Shown: piece by piece, positions 33,421-44,700 of the stretch
Numbering within the stretch: the stretch's first letter is position 1
Layout of the letters: every line of letters begins with the position of its first letter
Assembly (NCBI GenBank): GCA_949775045.1
Contig: OX459099.1
Location: 4,261,067 to 4,325,066, forward strand
Reading direction: 5' to 3'
Origin: Metridium senile
Lineage: Eukaryota > Cnidaria > Anthozoa > Actiniaria > Metridiidae
DNA: 64,000 nt
Made by a program: the position numbers and the translations under genes
Notes under the pieces: generated by a model
Databases searched by the model: none
What the model saw: the letters and a program-made list of their open reading frames with translations, nothing else
Told to the model about the DNA's origin: nothing

Positions 33421-36400
33421 GTAATGATCATGATGACAATGATCATGATGATGTTTGGGATAATGATAACCATGATGATGATTATGCTCATTATAATGAT
33501 AATGATAGATGATGACAACGATGATGAAGATGTTGGTGGTGTTATTGATAATGATGACAATCATATAATGATGATGGTAATGATGATGATGATGATCACA
33601 ATGATGATAACAACGATAATGATGGTAACGATGTTGTTGATGACGTCATAATAATGATGACGTCATAATAAAGATGACGTCATAATAATGATGATGATGA
33701 TGTTTATGATGATGGAAATAATGGTAAATGATAGTTAATGATGACATAATTCTCTAGATAAAATAGTTTCCACTGCAGTTGCTTACTCTCAGTTTGTAGT
33801 TTTCGATAACTTCTCTGAGGAATATAGGATCACTTATGTCACCTCGTAGCATTGTATCAGCCCAGGCTTTACAGAATGGTGTAGCGTCTAAAGTAACAAA
33901 AAATGTAATTATGTATAAGCTTGGGCTTGGGAAGTGTTCGATTTATTGATAAGCGAATTTGATTTATATTTTTTTTATTTTTGTCGTGAAATCAACATTA
34001 ACGCTTTAATAACGTTTTGTTACTGTTTTGGGATCAACAGGAAAAATGACGTAGGAAAATGACGTGATTTGTTCCATATTAGGACTGGAACTAGTATTTC
34101 GCCCAATCACTCACGATTTTAGCAATGGCGTATACGAATCGTATACGACTAGTCGTGCGCGTGTGAATGGTTCCTACTACATGTTGTAGGCAAATCGTAT
34201 ACTACAGTCGTAGGTCAAAATCGTATCGTGTAAATCGGCCTTAAGTAAACCAATTATACATATCTTTTTAAGGAAATAAAATTGTGGTTCTAAAACTGGC
34301 ATTGTTTATTCTATTTAGCCTTGTTAGCCTTGTTAGGATGATTTTCATTTGACTGTGCAAGAAATACGACTATTTAGTTTGTACTTGTTGGTAAAGAACA
34401 AAAAAAAAAATTAATCAGTAACAAACAATAAAACCATTCTAGCATTGTTAGCCTTGTTAAGTCTATTAGCCTTGTTAGCTCGTTTAGCCTTGTTACTGAG
34501 CTCTGATAGCCGTAAATAAGATAGAAAGAAGAAATAAAATATTTATAAGATAAAAAAATATATGGTAAATACAAATTATGACATTTATTACTGTTATCAT
34601 AAATAAATTCCATTACTACAGAGGTGTGGTACCTCTATTAAGCCACAATAAAAAGTCCCACATCTATTCCTATATACCTATTCTATACCTCTATTCAGCG
34701 GTCACCCTCTATTAGGTGGCCACAGTAAAAAGTCCCAAATCTATTCTATACCTATTCTATACCTCTATTCAGCGGTCACCCTCTATTAGGTGGCCACAGT
34801 AAAAAGTCCCAAATCTATCCTATACATATTCTATACCTCTATTTAGCGGCCAACCTCTATTAATCGGCCACTTTTAAAAGTGAGGGTGACCACTGTACTT
34901 CTATTCTCTTTTAATTCTGTATGCTTAATTGCAATGTGATTACAAAATCAAGTATAGGATAGCAGCCTCTAATGAAATACTTTTGTACTTAGCATATCCT
35001 CACCTTGTGTGCTCAATGTACATTCTTTATCATCTACTGTTAATGTGACACTTTTGAGAAGAAAGCTTATTTCATCATAGGCCTCATTATCCTTACAAAA
35101 TATAATTAATAAATTATGTTACTATCAAAGAAAGTCTTGATTGACTGTTCATCAGAATTAAATTGTTTAGGCATTCATTCATTGAGATAATAGAGTGCAT
35201 ATAATCTGCAAGGACGGTGTTCTTGTACAGTTTTGGTTTCGGGGTCCCTGTGTTACCGAAGCACTTGTGGGACATATGGGGTCTAGGTGAAAAAGGAAAG
35301 ATGCCTTTTTGTTCGGAACCATTTCTTGCTAATTGTAAAAAATAACACAGGAATCCCACATCCTGATTAATTTCCAAAACTCCACAAGAATGCCTAAGCC
35401 TGCATATAAATGAGACACGACATTACCTTGTTAGTGTCAGAGCATGTCAAAGAATTCATTGTGTTCATAGTACTACAAGCATTCACAAACCTAAAAAACC
35501 AACACATTTAATGTTAAAGGTTTTGTGTTATATCCAGCAACCGTATTTACTATCACTCAAATAAGCGCCGTCCCGAAAAGCGCCGCCCTCAAATAAGCGC
35601 CGCACTTTAATGCTATATATAATTACATCAATTAATTATTTAATTACATCAATTATTTGATCTTATAGTTTTTTATACACTAGGATGATTTTTGGACTAT
35701 AATTATATTTTATATTAATTTTTGTAATTTTTAGATATAATATATGTGTTAAATTATATATTTAGATTTTTATTGTTTTAGGACCCTTCTGTAAATCACC
35801 GTAAGGTGACGACGGTATCCTCATTAAAGATTATTTATTATTAGATTATTTATTATTATAATCAATCATGTTACTCTAGAACAACATTTTAAGAAACATT
35901 TTTATCAAAAGCTTTATTTTTCAGTTCAAAGTAAATATATCTCCCCAGTGAGATCATGACAAATTTAATAAGCGCCGTGGCACTTATTCAAGTAAATACC
36001 AGGGTTCGTGCTGATGTCAGTAAAAAAAATCTAAGGAGTTTTCAAGGAGTTTTCAAGGACCAAAAAGCAATTTTTAAGCACTTTTTGCGACATGCATTGG
36101 CTGATGCATTCTGGGACAGTCGTTCCCAGTACCTCTCAATAAATACGATTATAATTAATCTTGTTGAACTTATTTTACGAAAATGATGTACAATACTAGA
36201 ATTTTTACTTAACTTTAATTTGCAATACTAGAATTTTTACCCTACTTTAGCTAAAAACTTTACCCTACTTTAGCTAGAATTAAGGAGTTTTTAAGGAGTT
36301 TTTTCTGATTTTCTAAAATTCAAGGGCTTTTCAAGTGCCTTAAAAACGTAAATCAAATCTAAGGAGTTTTCAAGGAGTTTAAGGAGTAGCACGAACCCTG

Positions 36401-39400
36401 AAATACGGTAACTAGGTTGTAGAGGAACCTTACAAGCAATAGCTGTCATAACTACATAAGTTTGTTTTTCTAGTACAAGAGCAGAACCTCAACCTTCATC
36501 CCTACCCCTATTCTCAATGGAAATGTCAGATATCAATAAAACAATGTCAAGTACATACATGTTTAGATCTTTCTTTATCTTTGAGTGAGCACACTTGATT
36601 TCTAGGTCGATTCCTACAAGACCCTGGTACATTGAACAAATAAAGGAAATATATCAACATATTGAATCAGTGAATAAAAACAGGTAAATGGAAAGACGCA
36701 ACAGCAATTCGCAACAGCAACTCGCAACAGCAACTCGCAACAGCAACTCGCAACAGCAACTCGCAACACGCAATAGCATTTCACAACGGGAATTTGCAAT
36801 TCGCAATCCCAACTCGCAAAATGATGTTGCGAGATGAGATTGCAAGACGCAGAATGATGTTGCAAGATGAGATTGTGAGCTGCAAAATGATGTTGCGAGA
36901 TGAGATTCCGTGTTGCAAAATGATGTTTCGAGATGAGATTGCTAGTCACAAAATGATGTTCACTTGAAATATCATCTTGCAACAGCATTTTGCTACTCCC
37001 AATCTCAAATCACAACTCACAACAGCATTGTGCAACTTGCAACAGCAATTCGCACCTCACAACAGCAAATCACAACTCCCAACAGCATCTTAAGGCAGCA
37101 TTTTGCAACTCGCAACATCAACTCGCAACATTAACTTGCAAAAGCATCTCGCAACAGCATTTTGCAAATCGCAACAGCAACAATAGATAAATGAATGAAT
37201 GATTATATGAATGATTCTATAGATAAATATAATAAAAAAATAAATATAATTAAAGTCTTACACATTGTATTACTGTAGACAAATCCTTCTCTAGTAGGGC
37301 TGTACAGCGGCACAAGTATGTCACCTAAAATTGTTGTAAAATATTGTTTTAATATACTGTCTAATAACAAAAGGCAGCTTCTGAACTTCAATGTAGAAAT
37401 CTACCAAGCACTTCATGAGCAACAAGACGCCATCTAGGCGATCACTTGAGACATGATGTCATTGTTCCTAGGAATGCCGGGGACCTGACCCTCCTATTTG
37501 AGGATCAAGATGACAACAACAACAAAAAAGAACCATTTGCATTTTTTAGACTCAGGCTTTTCCGTACACAGAAGCCCAAGTAATAAATGTTATAAAATGA
37601 ATTAAACATATTTCCATGATAAGAATGCTTTAAAAAATCTGATACTATTATTGATATCAAAAATAAGCATTACTATCATTAAGGGCAATTCTATTTCTTG
37701 TTGCACATTCTTACATTTTAATGCAATATTTTTCATGGTATCCCTTCATATCATAACCTACATTTTCTTCATACCAATCTTTAAGATGTCCAAATTGCTC
37801 CTTAACATCCAGGGATTCCTAAAGCGACAACACAATTAGCAATGGCAACATTAAAAGTCTCAATTATACTTCTCACACATCCTCAGGAACCAGGGACGCA
37901 ATAGTTGTCATTAATATTATTATTATTTTTATGCAACTAACGTTTTCAAACAATGGATTATACATATAAATATGAATATTTTACTTGAGCAGTCTCTGGC
38001 TCGTTTAGAACATGACAGATGAAGTTCTACATTGCCCTATGCCTGATTATAGCTGACAACCATCACTCCCCGTCTGGGCTCTTCCATGAGGGACCACTTA
38101 GAAAAAACCGTCCAATCAAAAAACATTTAAACCAGACAGAGATTGAACTGATAACAGCATAAGTCAATCAAATTATAGTGTTCTCACGCTCATAACATTC
38201 TTGAACTGAAAGCTGCAATATGATTGGTTGGTTATCAATTCATCTAAAGTGGTCCCGGTTGGAGTGTCTGCACTGTAAAATAGGTTGTGCTAGAGATCAT
38301 ATTGAAATGTACTAGTCGGGGTACCCGTGAAAAATTCACTACTCTTCCTAATGCTTGGGCAGCTCTTTGTAATGATTGGGCTCCCTGTGTTAATGATAAT
38401 CCAAGATGGCGGCCGAGGCGAGATCCCTGCGAGACGACTTTGATTTCTAGTTTTGCAAGCATTTAATTTCTCGTTCCAATTTATTTTCTCTATTGCACCC
38501 ACAATTACCTGTTCTTAGCATTTTATGGAATTCGTTTGGTGTCATAGTAGGCAGGTTTATTGGAATAAGATGCAGACATTTTTCACTTAACGTATTATAT
38601 ATGTGATTTTAATGCATAGACTGAGGGAAAGACATGATACTTACAATAGGAGTCATTAGTTCTGGTAATAGTTCACTGCTGTATTTGTCAAGCTCTTGTT
38701 GGAAGGTACGTTTTGTTAAGGTTATTAATTGACCAATCAATATTTGGCAATAAACCATTTATATTATTATAGCGTCATATACTAGCAGTACCAGAATGAT
38801 TTGCCTACACAACAGTTAGGTCTTGGAGGCATACACTAATCCACACTCACAATTGTAAACTGCTGCTAGAAGTCCGATAACTCCTCCACATGTAACATAA
38901 GAAAAATTGTAAACAGTCACTGAAAAGCCCAGTGGGGAGTGTCTGTATTAATTTTGTACCAATTTTCTTTTGTTAAATAATTAGTATCGATTGTTCTAGT
39001 ATTCTCTGAATAAGAAAGATAAATTTGTAAAGCATTCTGGTAATGGTAGTAAAGTGACATCTTCATGTAAATGGCCTATTTAGTAAGATGATACAGAAGA
39101 TAAAAGACACTCAGTTATTTTTGAAGGTCAAGATATTTAGGGTGATGCTAGCACATCAAACAAAATATGTAATTTACAACTCAAATAAAAATGTAAATGG
39201 ACACATTTTAAAAATATTTTTTTTGAATGAATAAACGAATGAATAAATGAATGGATGAATAACAAATGAATGAATGAATGAACAAATGAATGAATAAATG
39301 GATGATTGAATGAATGAATGAATAAATGAATGGAAGAATATATGAATAAATGAATGATTGAATGAATGAACAAAAAAAATAAATGAATGATTGAAAGAAT

Positions 39401-41644
39401 GGTAGAATAGATGAATAAATAAATTAATAAATTAATTAATAAACAAGGATATAGCTCCAGCTTGGTCTTATCATCAGCGACAAAACAAACAACAAAGTCT
39501 TTGGAAAGATATCGACCAAGACTCATCATATCATCTCTAAACAAATGAAGGAAAAAAATGTGTCAGCAACAACAATACATTTTTCCTAACCTAATTTAAC
39601 CCAGCTTGACCTAATTCCTAGTTGGTAGTACTTAGCAACAAATCTCTACACATATCACATACACATATCGTGACAGTATAACTTCATATTCGCTGAGAGA
39701 CACCGAGGGCAAACTAGCTATTCCAAAGCCTCGCACCAACTATCTCAAAAACAGCTTTGGCTATAGCGGTGCGGTGCTTTGGAATAATTTACCAGTCGAG
39801 ATACGGCAAGCAAACACTCTAAATAGTTTTAAAAGGGGCTGTAGTGAAGTTTTATGATATATATATATATATTTTTTAGATTTTAGATATAAGCACGGCT
39901 CTCATGGAAAGCAGGAGTTATATACATGTGTATATTCACTATTCTTTGTACATAAAAGTAGATATAAATAGATTCCATAATATAGTTGTATTATTTCATA
40001 GTAATTTTGTAATTGTAATTTTGTATATAACCTGATGAGACACACCGTGGATAAATAAAGGCATATTATATTATATTATTATTATTATTTATTATATTAT
40101 TATTATTAATAAGAAATTTGAAATAACTTTTAAGCATCATTATATTACTAAAGTAGAGCTGATTTCCTATGACTATGAAAAGTTCAGTGCCGTGTGCATG
40201 CCTTGCTATGACTGTGATGTAACCAGAATTTTTGTTAGTCCTGTGAGCTTTTCATAGTCACATGAAATCTGTTCTGATGGTGAAAGTCTTACTCATTTTC
40301 TTCACTTTGTTTGTCTCCTCTCAATAGACAATAATAACACCGGCTAGTAGAGTTGGGAAAAACATTGGCAATAGATGCAACATTGCCGCTTCCGCTGTAT
40401 ACTGTTCCTTTGGCCAACCGCTGAGCAATAAATGTCCGTAGCTCTGTGTCTTGCTCTCCTGTCAGATCAGTACTCAGCAAGGACAGACTGAAGTGAATGA
40501 AAGGAAAACAGAATGAAATGTTATTAATACATAATGGATGATAATTAGTCGATGAGTTTTAAATATGGCTATACGTAGTTTAATTAGGCTAAGTTAAAAC
40601 CAAGAGAATGCTTGCTGACCAGCAGTTAACACCATTTGTGCATGGTGGTCCAGAGCAGTTTAAGTGTGTTTTTAGTGCTGACATCATTACAATTGATTTT
40701 CCCAACCTCCCTCCCCTGGGTTGTTGGCTGCTTCAAGGTAAGTATAAATTCCACTGTTTACAGTGTGACAGGTACCAGTTGTGAGCTGTGGTCCGGTTGC
40801 CATGGTTACCTTCTGGCTTGGGTGAAGTCCGTGGCAATTGGTGGAGCTCACTCTGGTACCTACCCCAAACTCATTATATTTTAGTCAATGAGTTTTAATA
40901 ATAATTATGGAATACAATGGGAAAAGGATGACATATTAACATAAAGATTGAAAGCAAATAAAAATGGGGTTTAAATGGGAAATGGAACAAAGTGAATGGT
41001 AAAAAATAATGACTAAACAAAATATGAAAGGAAAGAAAATGGAAATGGAAAACTTTTGAAATTAGGATTGAAAAAATGAAATGACTCGATCTGCTATCAG
41101 GGTAGGTGCTCCAAGAAAGGTTGTGCCAAACAGAATGTCTAGAGTTAAAATATGGAATAACAATAGCAAGATAAACAATTACAATATACAGATAAATAAG
41201 AAAAACACACCAGAAACAAAGGCTTTATTTGAGAGTCTTTTAAGAAAAAAACGTCATATAACTTAATTTGTATCTGTATATAAAATCATACAATTTGAGA
41301 GATTTTTCTTACCTAAAATCATGATTGTACGTTGCTTCCTTGCGTAGAAAATCCGCTACTGAGCTATTGCCATTCTCCTCCTTTATTTCTTTGGGCTCCG
41401 CAATATTTTGCCTTATAAAATAATAATAATAATTAATAACAATAAAACATAAATCACAAATCTAAAGTTCTAAGGCGCTAAATAACAACAAAACATTGAA
41501 AAACGTCCCACATACAACAGTGCAGTATTGAATAAGCATTTACCTATTTGCATTATAGGTATACAAGGCATATCCACGAAAAGAACCTTCAATTATTGCT
41601 GCTTTTTCCTCATCTACTTTCACAGTCTCCAACTCATCCGCCAT
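28343..41644 (-). CDS. C17orf75: C17orf75 / Njmu-R1 homologue, complete, 13 exons
   Basis: Exons 5' to 3': 41644-41544, 41411-41313, 40487-40293, 39536-39453, 38705-38645, 37818-37762, 37324-37262, 36623-36559, 35490-35427, 35091-35004, 33887-33787, 32973-32903, 28502-28343. Together 1209 nt, 402 residues plus stop; the human protein is about 396. Shared blocks include ELRTFIAQRLAKGTVYSGSG, GNVASIANVFPN, CYYCL, DFVVCFVADD, LELFQQELDKY, FCKAWADTMLRG, FLRREV-like FLREVIENYKL and LKRLFREAETDHYALY. In vertebrates the protein partners WDR11 and FAM91A1 in a trans-Golgi complex capturing endosome-derived vesicles; that role is transferred by homology. Eleven introns are GT-AG; intron 4 is AT-AC (U12-type). 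The start sits 132 bp from the divergent THG1L start. Intron 12 is 4.4 kb. Confidence 0.92.
29022..29124. mobile_element. 103-bp palindromic MITE
   Basis: TTAGCCTGAGAAAACAGAAG then TTGTTTCGCTCCTCGTCCCC faces a nearly perfect inverse copy around a CTAAGT centre. A diverged half of the same family (GAGAAAACAGATGTTCTTTC) is near 54587-54635. Confidence 0.8.
29776..29955. mobile_element. hAT-like MITE with poly-C tract
   Basis: AAGGTACGGACCATTTGTTA and the inverted TATCAAATGGTCCGTCCCTG bracket a poly-C run (29911-29930). Termini resemble the element at 16724-17023. Confidence 0.6.
30112..30418 (+). repeat. Three tandem copies of a unit of about 100 bp
   Basis: Units begin at about 30112, 30216 and 30315 with GAATCAGTC, contain TAATCCCACATTAGAAG, TTTCTTCGTGAAGTCGACAG and AGATTAATTATATTTT, and end in ATTTTATTTTCAAAAA. 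The third is most diverged. Function unknown. Confidence 0.75.
31471..31633. mobile_element. MITE with AGAGTGCACACCATATATCC arms
   Basis: The left arm (AGAGTGCACACCATATATCC then GTGAAAC) is mirrored by GTTTTATTTCACGG and ATATATGGCGTGCACTCT. Related to 12943-13086. Confidence 0.65.
31949..32118. mobile_element. Pogo/Tigger-like MITE with TA duplication
   Basis: TA-CAGTGGAACCCCGTTAATCC left and GCGGGGTTCCACTG-TA right. Inner AATTAACGGGGTGGTCG repeats the motif. Typical pogo-type termini. Confidence 0.8.
32413..32481. mobile_element. 69-bp palindrome
   Basis: CTACCCTGGGTTCCAGAGGC is mirrored by GCGGCCTGGAACCCAGGGTA, with a GAGAGA-rich centre. Probably a short MITE. Confidence 0.55.
33016..33720 (+). 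repeat. (GATGAT/GGTAAT) microsatellite
   Basis: About 400 bp of ATG repeats with interspersed GGTAATG and GGCAATG, then looser ATG-rich sequence with a triple GATGACGTCATAATAA near 33640-33685. It begins about 45 bp upstream of the exon 12 acceptor of C17orf75. Open frames across it on both strands are low-complexity artefacts. Confidence 0.9.
34080..34245. mobile_element. Diverged foldback with GTATACGA motifs
   Basis: Repeated inverted CGTATACGA / TCGTATAC words and an end GTAAATCGGCCTTAA resembling the GTAAACGTAGCCTTAA terminus at 44045. The left terminus is unclear. Confidence 0.4.
34622..34895. mobile_element. Pogo/Tigger-like MITE with internal triplication
   Basis: Left GTGGTACCTCTATTAAGCC and right GAGGGTGACCACTGTA, with three internal repeats of TCTATTCAGCGGTCACCCTC or similar followed by AAAAAGTCCCA. 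Confidence 0.65.
35540..36410. mobile_element. AATAAGCGCCG-type MITE interrupted by a second MITE
   Basis: The outer element starts ACCGTATTTACTATC with CAAATAAGCGCCG words and ends, across the insertion, as AAATACGGTAAC. The inner element splits its right terminus. Confidence 0.75.
36000..36400. mobile_element. Inner MITE with CAGGGTTCGTGCT termini and AAATAC duplication
   Basis: CAGGGTTCGTGCTGATG at the left; GTAGCACGAACCCTG at the right; AAATAC lies immediately on both sides (35994-35999 and 36401-36406). Inner AAGGAGTTTTCAAGGAGTTT repeats occur in both arms. Confidence 0.8.
36690..37185. repeat. Inverted minisatellite built on GCAACAGCAACTC
   Basis: The left block repeats GCAACAGCAACTC; the centre (36820-36970) repeats AATGATGTTGCGAGATGAGA with a period of about 33-36 bp; the right block repeats CTCGCAACAGCATTTTGCAA. 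Left/right and centre words are partly complementary, so the region can fold. It directly follows the exon 8 acceptor region of C17orf75. Confidence 0.75.
38706..39452 (-). other. AT-AC (U12-type) intron 4 of C17orf75
   Basis: On the minus strand exon 4 ends GGAGCT and the intron starts ATATCCTTG, matching the U12 donor consensus ATATCCTT. The intron ends ACCTTAACAAAACGTAC: CCTTAAC is the U12 branch-point consensus and AC is the 3' terminus 10-11 nt further. Splicing here gives LELFQQELDKY, colinear with vertebrate C17orf75. No GT-AG alternative keeps the frame: the nearby GT donor leads to a stop. Confidence 0.88.
39210..39440 (+). repeat. (TGAATGAA)n microsatellite beside the U12 donor
   Basis: Degenerate GAATGAATAAATGAATGA repeat running to about 10 bp from the AT-AC donor of C17orf75 intron 4. 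Confidence 0.85.
39690..40095 (+). pseudogene. 3' end of a 5'-truncated CR1/L2-like non-LTR retrotransposon
   Basis: Plus-strand reading gives LAIPKPRTNYLKNSFGYSG then AVLWNNLP, and FKRGC before a stop at about 39857, matching the C-terminal tail of CR1/L2-type reverse transcriptase ORFs. A 3' UTR of about 200 bp ends in (TTATTA)n. Everything upstream is missing, as expected from 5' truncation. It lies in intron 3 of C17orf75. Confidence 0.7.
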
Positions 41645-41776
41645 TTTGAATCTGGCCTGGTAGCCGAGCTGTAAGGCTAGGTTACGCATTTTCAAGATGG
41701 CGGACGAGCTACCACAAAACTCTTAGAGTATTCTAAAGAAGTTTTCAAATCGTTTGGTTTGTTATACAACTGTGGT
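41645..41776. promoter_or_regulatory. Divergent promoter between C17orf75 and THG1L
   Basis: Only 132 bp separate the two start codons. The interval has a TTTTCAAGATGGCGGACGAG stretch, a YY1-like AAGATGGCGG core, and no TATA box. The C17orf75 start (CAAAATGGCGGA on its own strand) carries the same core. A shared bidirectional promoter is inferred. Confidence 0.6.
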
Positions 41777-44700
41777 ATGGCGAAAAGTAAATACGAATAC
41801 GTCAGGAAATTTGAAGAGAATGATAGCTGTTTGCTAAATTGTTGGATTGTTTGTAGAATTGATGGAAGAAACTTCCATAGGTGAGCAACGGGTCCAATCG
41901 CATACTTACTGTTTTAGTTGTACAATTTCGTGTAAGCATATATCATTTCTTGTTTCTTAGGTTTTCTGATGTCCATGGTTTCAATAAACCAAACGATTCC
42001 AGGGCTCTGAAGCTGATGAACCGGTGTGGACAGGCCGTGATGAATGAGTTTGGAGATGTTGTGTTAGGATATGGACAAAGTGATGAATACAGGTGAGATA
42101 GGTTGTCAATCACACAGTCAATCAACCATTACTTATGTCAGTCATTACTTCTGTCAATCATTAAGTCAATATACCAATTATGCATTAATTTTGTCAATCA
42201 TTTCATGTGTCCATTAGCCATGCAGTACGTCAATCAAACTGTCAAACAACCATTACTCCTGTCAATCATTACATCTTGCAATCATTCATTCAGTCTGCCA
42301 ATAGACCGATCCAAGGTTATTGCCACCATCTTGTAGGGGGTGCAGAACTACTGGGGCGAGCAGTAAATGTATGTAACTTTGAACTTATATAACTCCACTG
42401 GAAATTGTCGAATGTTCAATATAAACATTTTATATCAAAGATACTATGCATGGCTATACCTGAGATCAAACTAAGGTTGTTAAATTATGGGAGACATATG
42501 TAAACGGCGATTTCAAATCTCCCTATATTTACTGTGTAATTCTATATCGCTGAAACAAAGTGTTTGTATGTAGATCTAAAATATTGAATACAGAGCCTGT
42601 AGCTTGTTTCCCAGCGCTATTTTTTGGATATGTTATAAACAAATGCAAAACCTTTGATAGACAATTTTAACTTTGAAAATCCAATGAATTGGAAGAAAAA
42701 TATGTACGTTCAAAGTGGTCCAAAATCACATACATTCTCTACTCGCCCCAGTAGTTTTGCACCCCTTGCAAGATGGCGACAATAACCTTGGATAGGTCTA
42801 TTATCTACACAGTCAATATGTTAATCATTTATTCAATTTGTCAACCAATTTAGTTTATATATTCAAACGGTCATCTATTCATTCTGTCAACCATTACATC
42901 GGCTGTCAATCATTCAAGCAGAGTATGCCATTTTCTCCATTCACTTGTTAATCAACCAGGGGCTGGTTTTACGAAGCCAGAATAGCACTATCCACTGGAT
43001 AAATCCCTATCCAACGGATAACACCTATACAAATTCTATACACTGGATGACTCTTATCCAGTGGATAACTTTATACAGGCTTTGTACAACTGACCCCAGT
43101 AACTCGATGTCGGTATCATCGGGGACAATCAAAAACTCAGTTTGTCCATTATTTTATCAGTCATGCATTCATCCAGTCTAGCAATACTTTTCAGATGCTT
43201 ATCTATCAATTATGATCTTGAACTCTTTTTTGTAGTTTTGTGTTTAAAAAGAGTACAACACAGTTCAGCAGGCGATCAAGGTATGAAAGTATTTAACTTA
43301 ATCACATTACCTAAAATTCTACCTTGTTTATACAATACCATTGATACTTTCTTCTCAAAAGTTGTAGACTCCGATAGCCTTTTAATTTTCTCTCAGTGAT
43401 TAAAAAAAAACAAGTGTTGTGGGATTCCTGTGGAGCGATCTATTTCCGGGGCGCTCCCCAGGAATCCCACATCACTCGGATTTTTTTCATCACTGATTCT
43501 GGAGGGAAAAGAAGGACTACTCATAGTCTACATAAGTTGTACTATTTCCCATTTTCAGCAAAATAACAACAAATGTAGTTTCTTTGTTTGCTGCATCTTA
43601 TGTGTTCCACTGGAAAACTTTCTTTGCTGACCAAGAACTATTGTACCCTCCCATGTTTGATGGTCGTGTAGTGTTATACCCATCTGATAAAAACCTTAGA
43701 GACTATTTATGCTGGAGACAAGCAGACTGTGAGTACCAATTAATGACATTTCAGTTAAGGGGGGATTTCATTTTTTGGTGATTTTGTTTAAAATCTTTTG
43801 TGAATGTAATCTTAGGCTAGATTTACACAGGACAGGACAAATTTTTGACTGGTCAAAAATCGTCCTGGACATGCTGTTCACATGGAAACAAACAATAGTT
43901 TACGTCCTGTTCAGACGAATATTTGATCGGTTAGGCGTCCAAATTATTGCACGTTTAGCATGGTCCTGTGTGAACGAAACCCGTAAGTGGATGTTTTTTT
44001 GACCAGTCAAAAATTCGTCCGGTCCCGTGTAAACGTAGCCTTAAGCTTTGCATGTTAAAATTAATGTTGATGAGTTGTGATCATCTGGATGTACATGTAT
44101 AAAGTCTTTAGAAAAACTGTTGGCATTGGTGTCTGATATGTTTTGACAACTGAGTAATTGATATTATTTGGCAAAACCAATTCCAGGAAAGGCAGAAATA
44201 TTGTTGGTTTTGTTTAAAAACCTTTGTAATAATTGTTACCTGTATCTTGCCATGTAAAAATAATTATTAATGTTTATGAGTTGTGATCATCTGGGTGTAT
44301 TAAGTAGATATAGCGTGGATGTCATCTTCACTCACTTTAACACTATCTGCTCACCAACAGTCTTTCACAAGACTTCAGACACCAAGACAATCACAAATCA
44401 TCATTGCTTACACTAGATCTAGACCATTCACTGTTATATGCATGTTTAAAATTCTTTTTCATTCATCCACTTTTTCATTAGTATCTAATATCTAGTATCT
44501 AATTTATCATTGTTTGTAAATTTCAGGTCACATCAATAATCTGTACAACACATGTTTTTGGAATTTGGTTAAAAAAAGTGGACTGTCTCAAAAAGATGCA
44601 GAAGACAAACTCTGTGTAAGTAATTAACATGGTTGAACTTGTATAAAACAGTTTGCTGTGTTTGATACTAATAAGGGTGTAGTTGTTCAAAGCCCAATAA

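Noticed and set aside
33008..33651. Long methionine, histidine, serine or isoleucine-only ORFs on both strands
   Set aside because: Microsatellite artefacts.
37732..37774. Exon 6 of C17orf75 ending at 37775 (GATTG donor)
   Set aside because: That donor leads to an immediate stop with exon 7; the donor at 37762/37761 (AAT-GTAGGT) restores the ungapped match WYEENVTYLC to the family.
41081..41266. 61-codon ORF in a C17orf75 intron
   Set aside because: Isolated, lysine/asparagine-rich, no family features.
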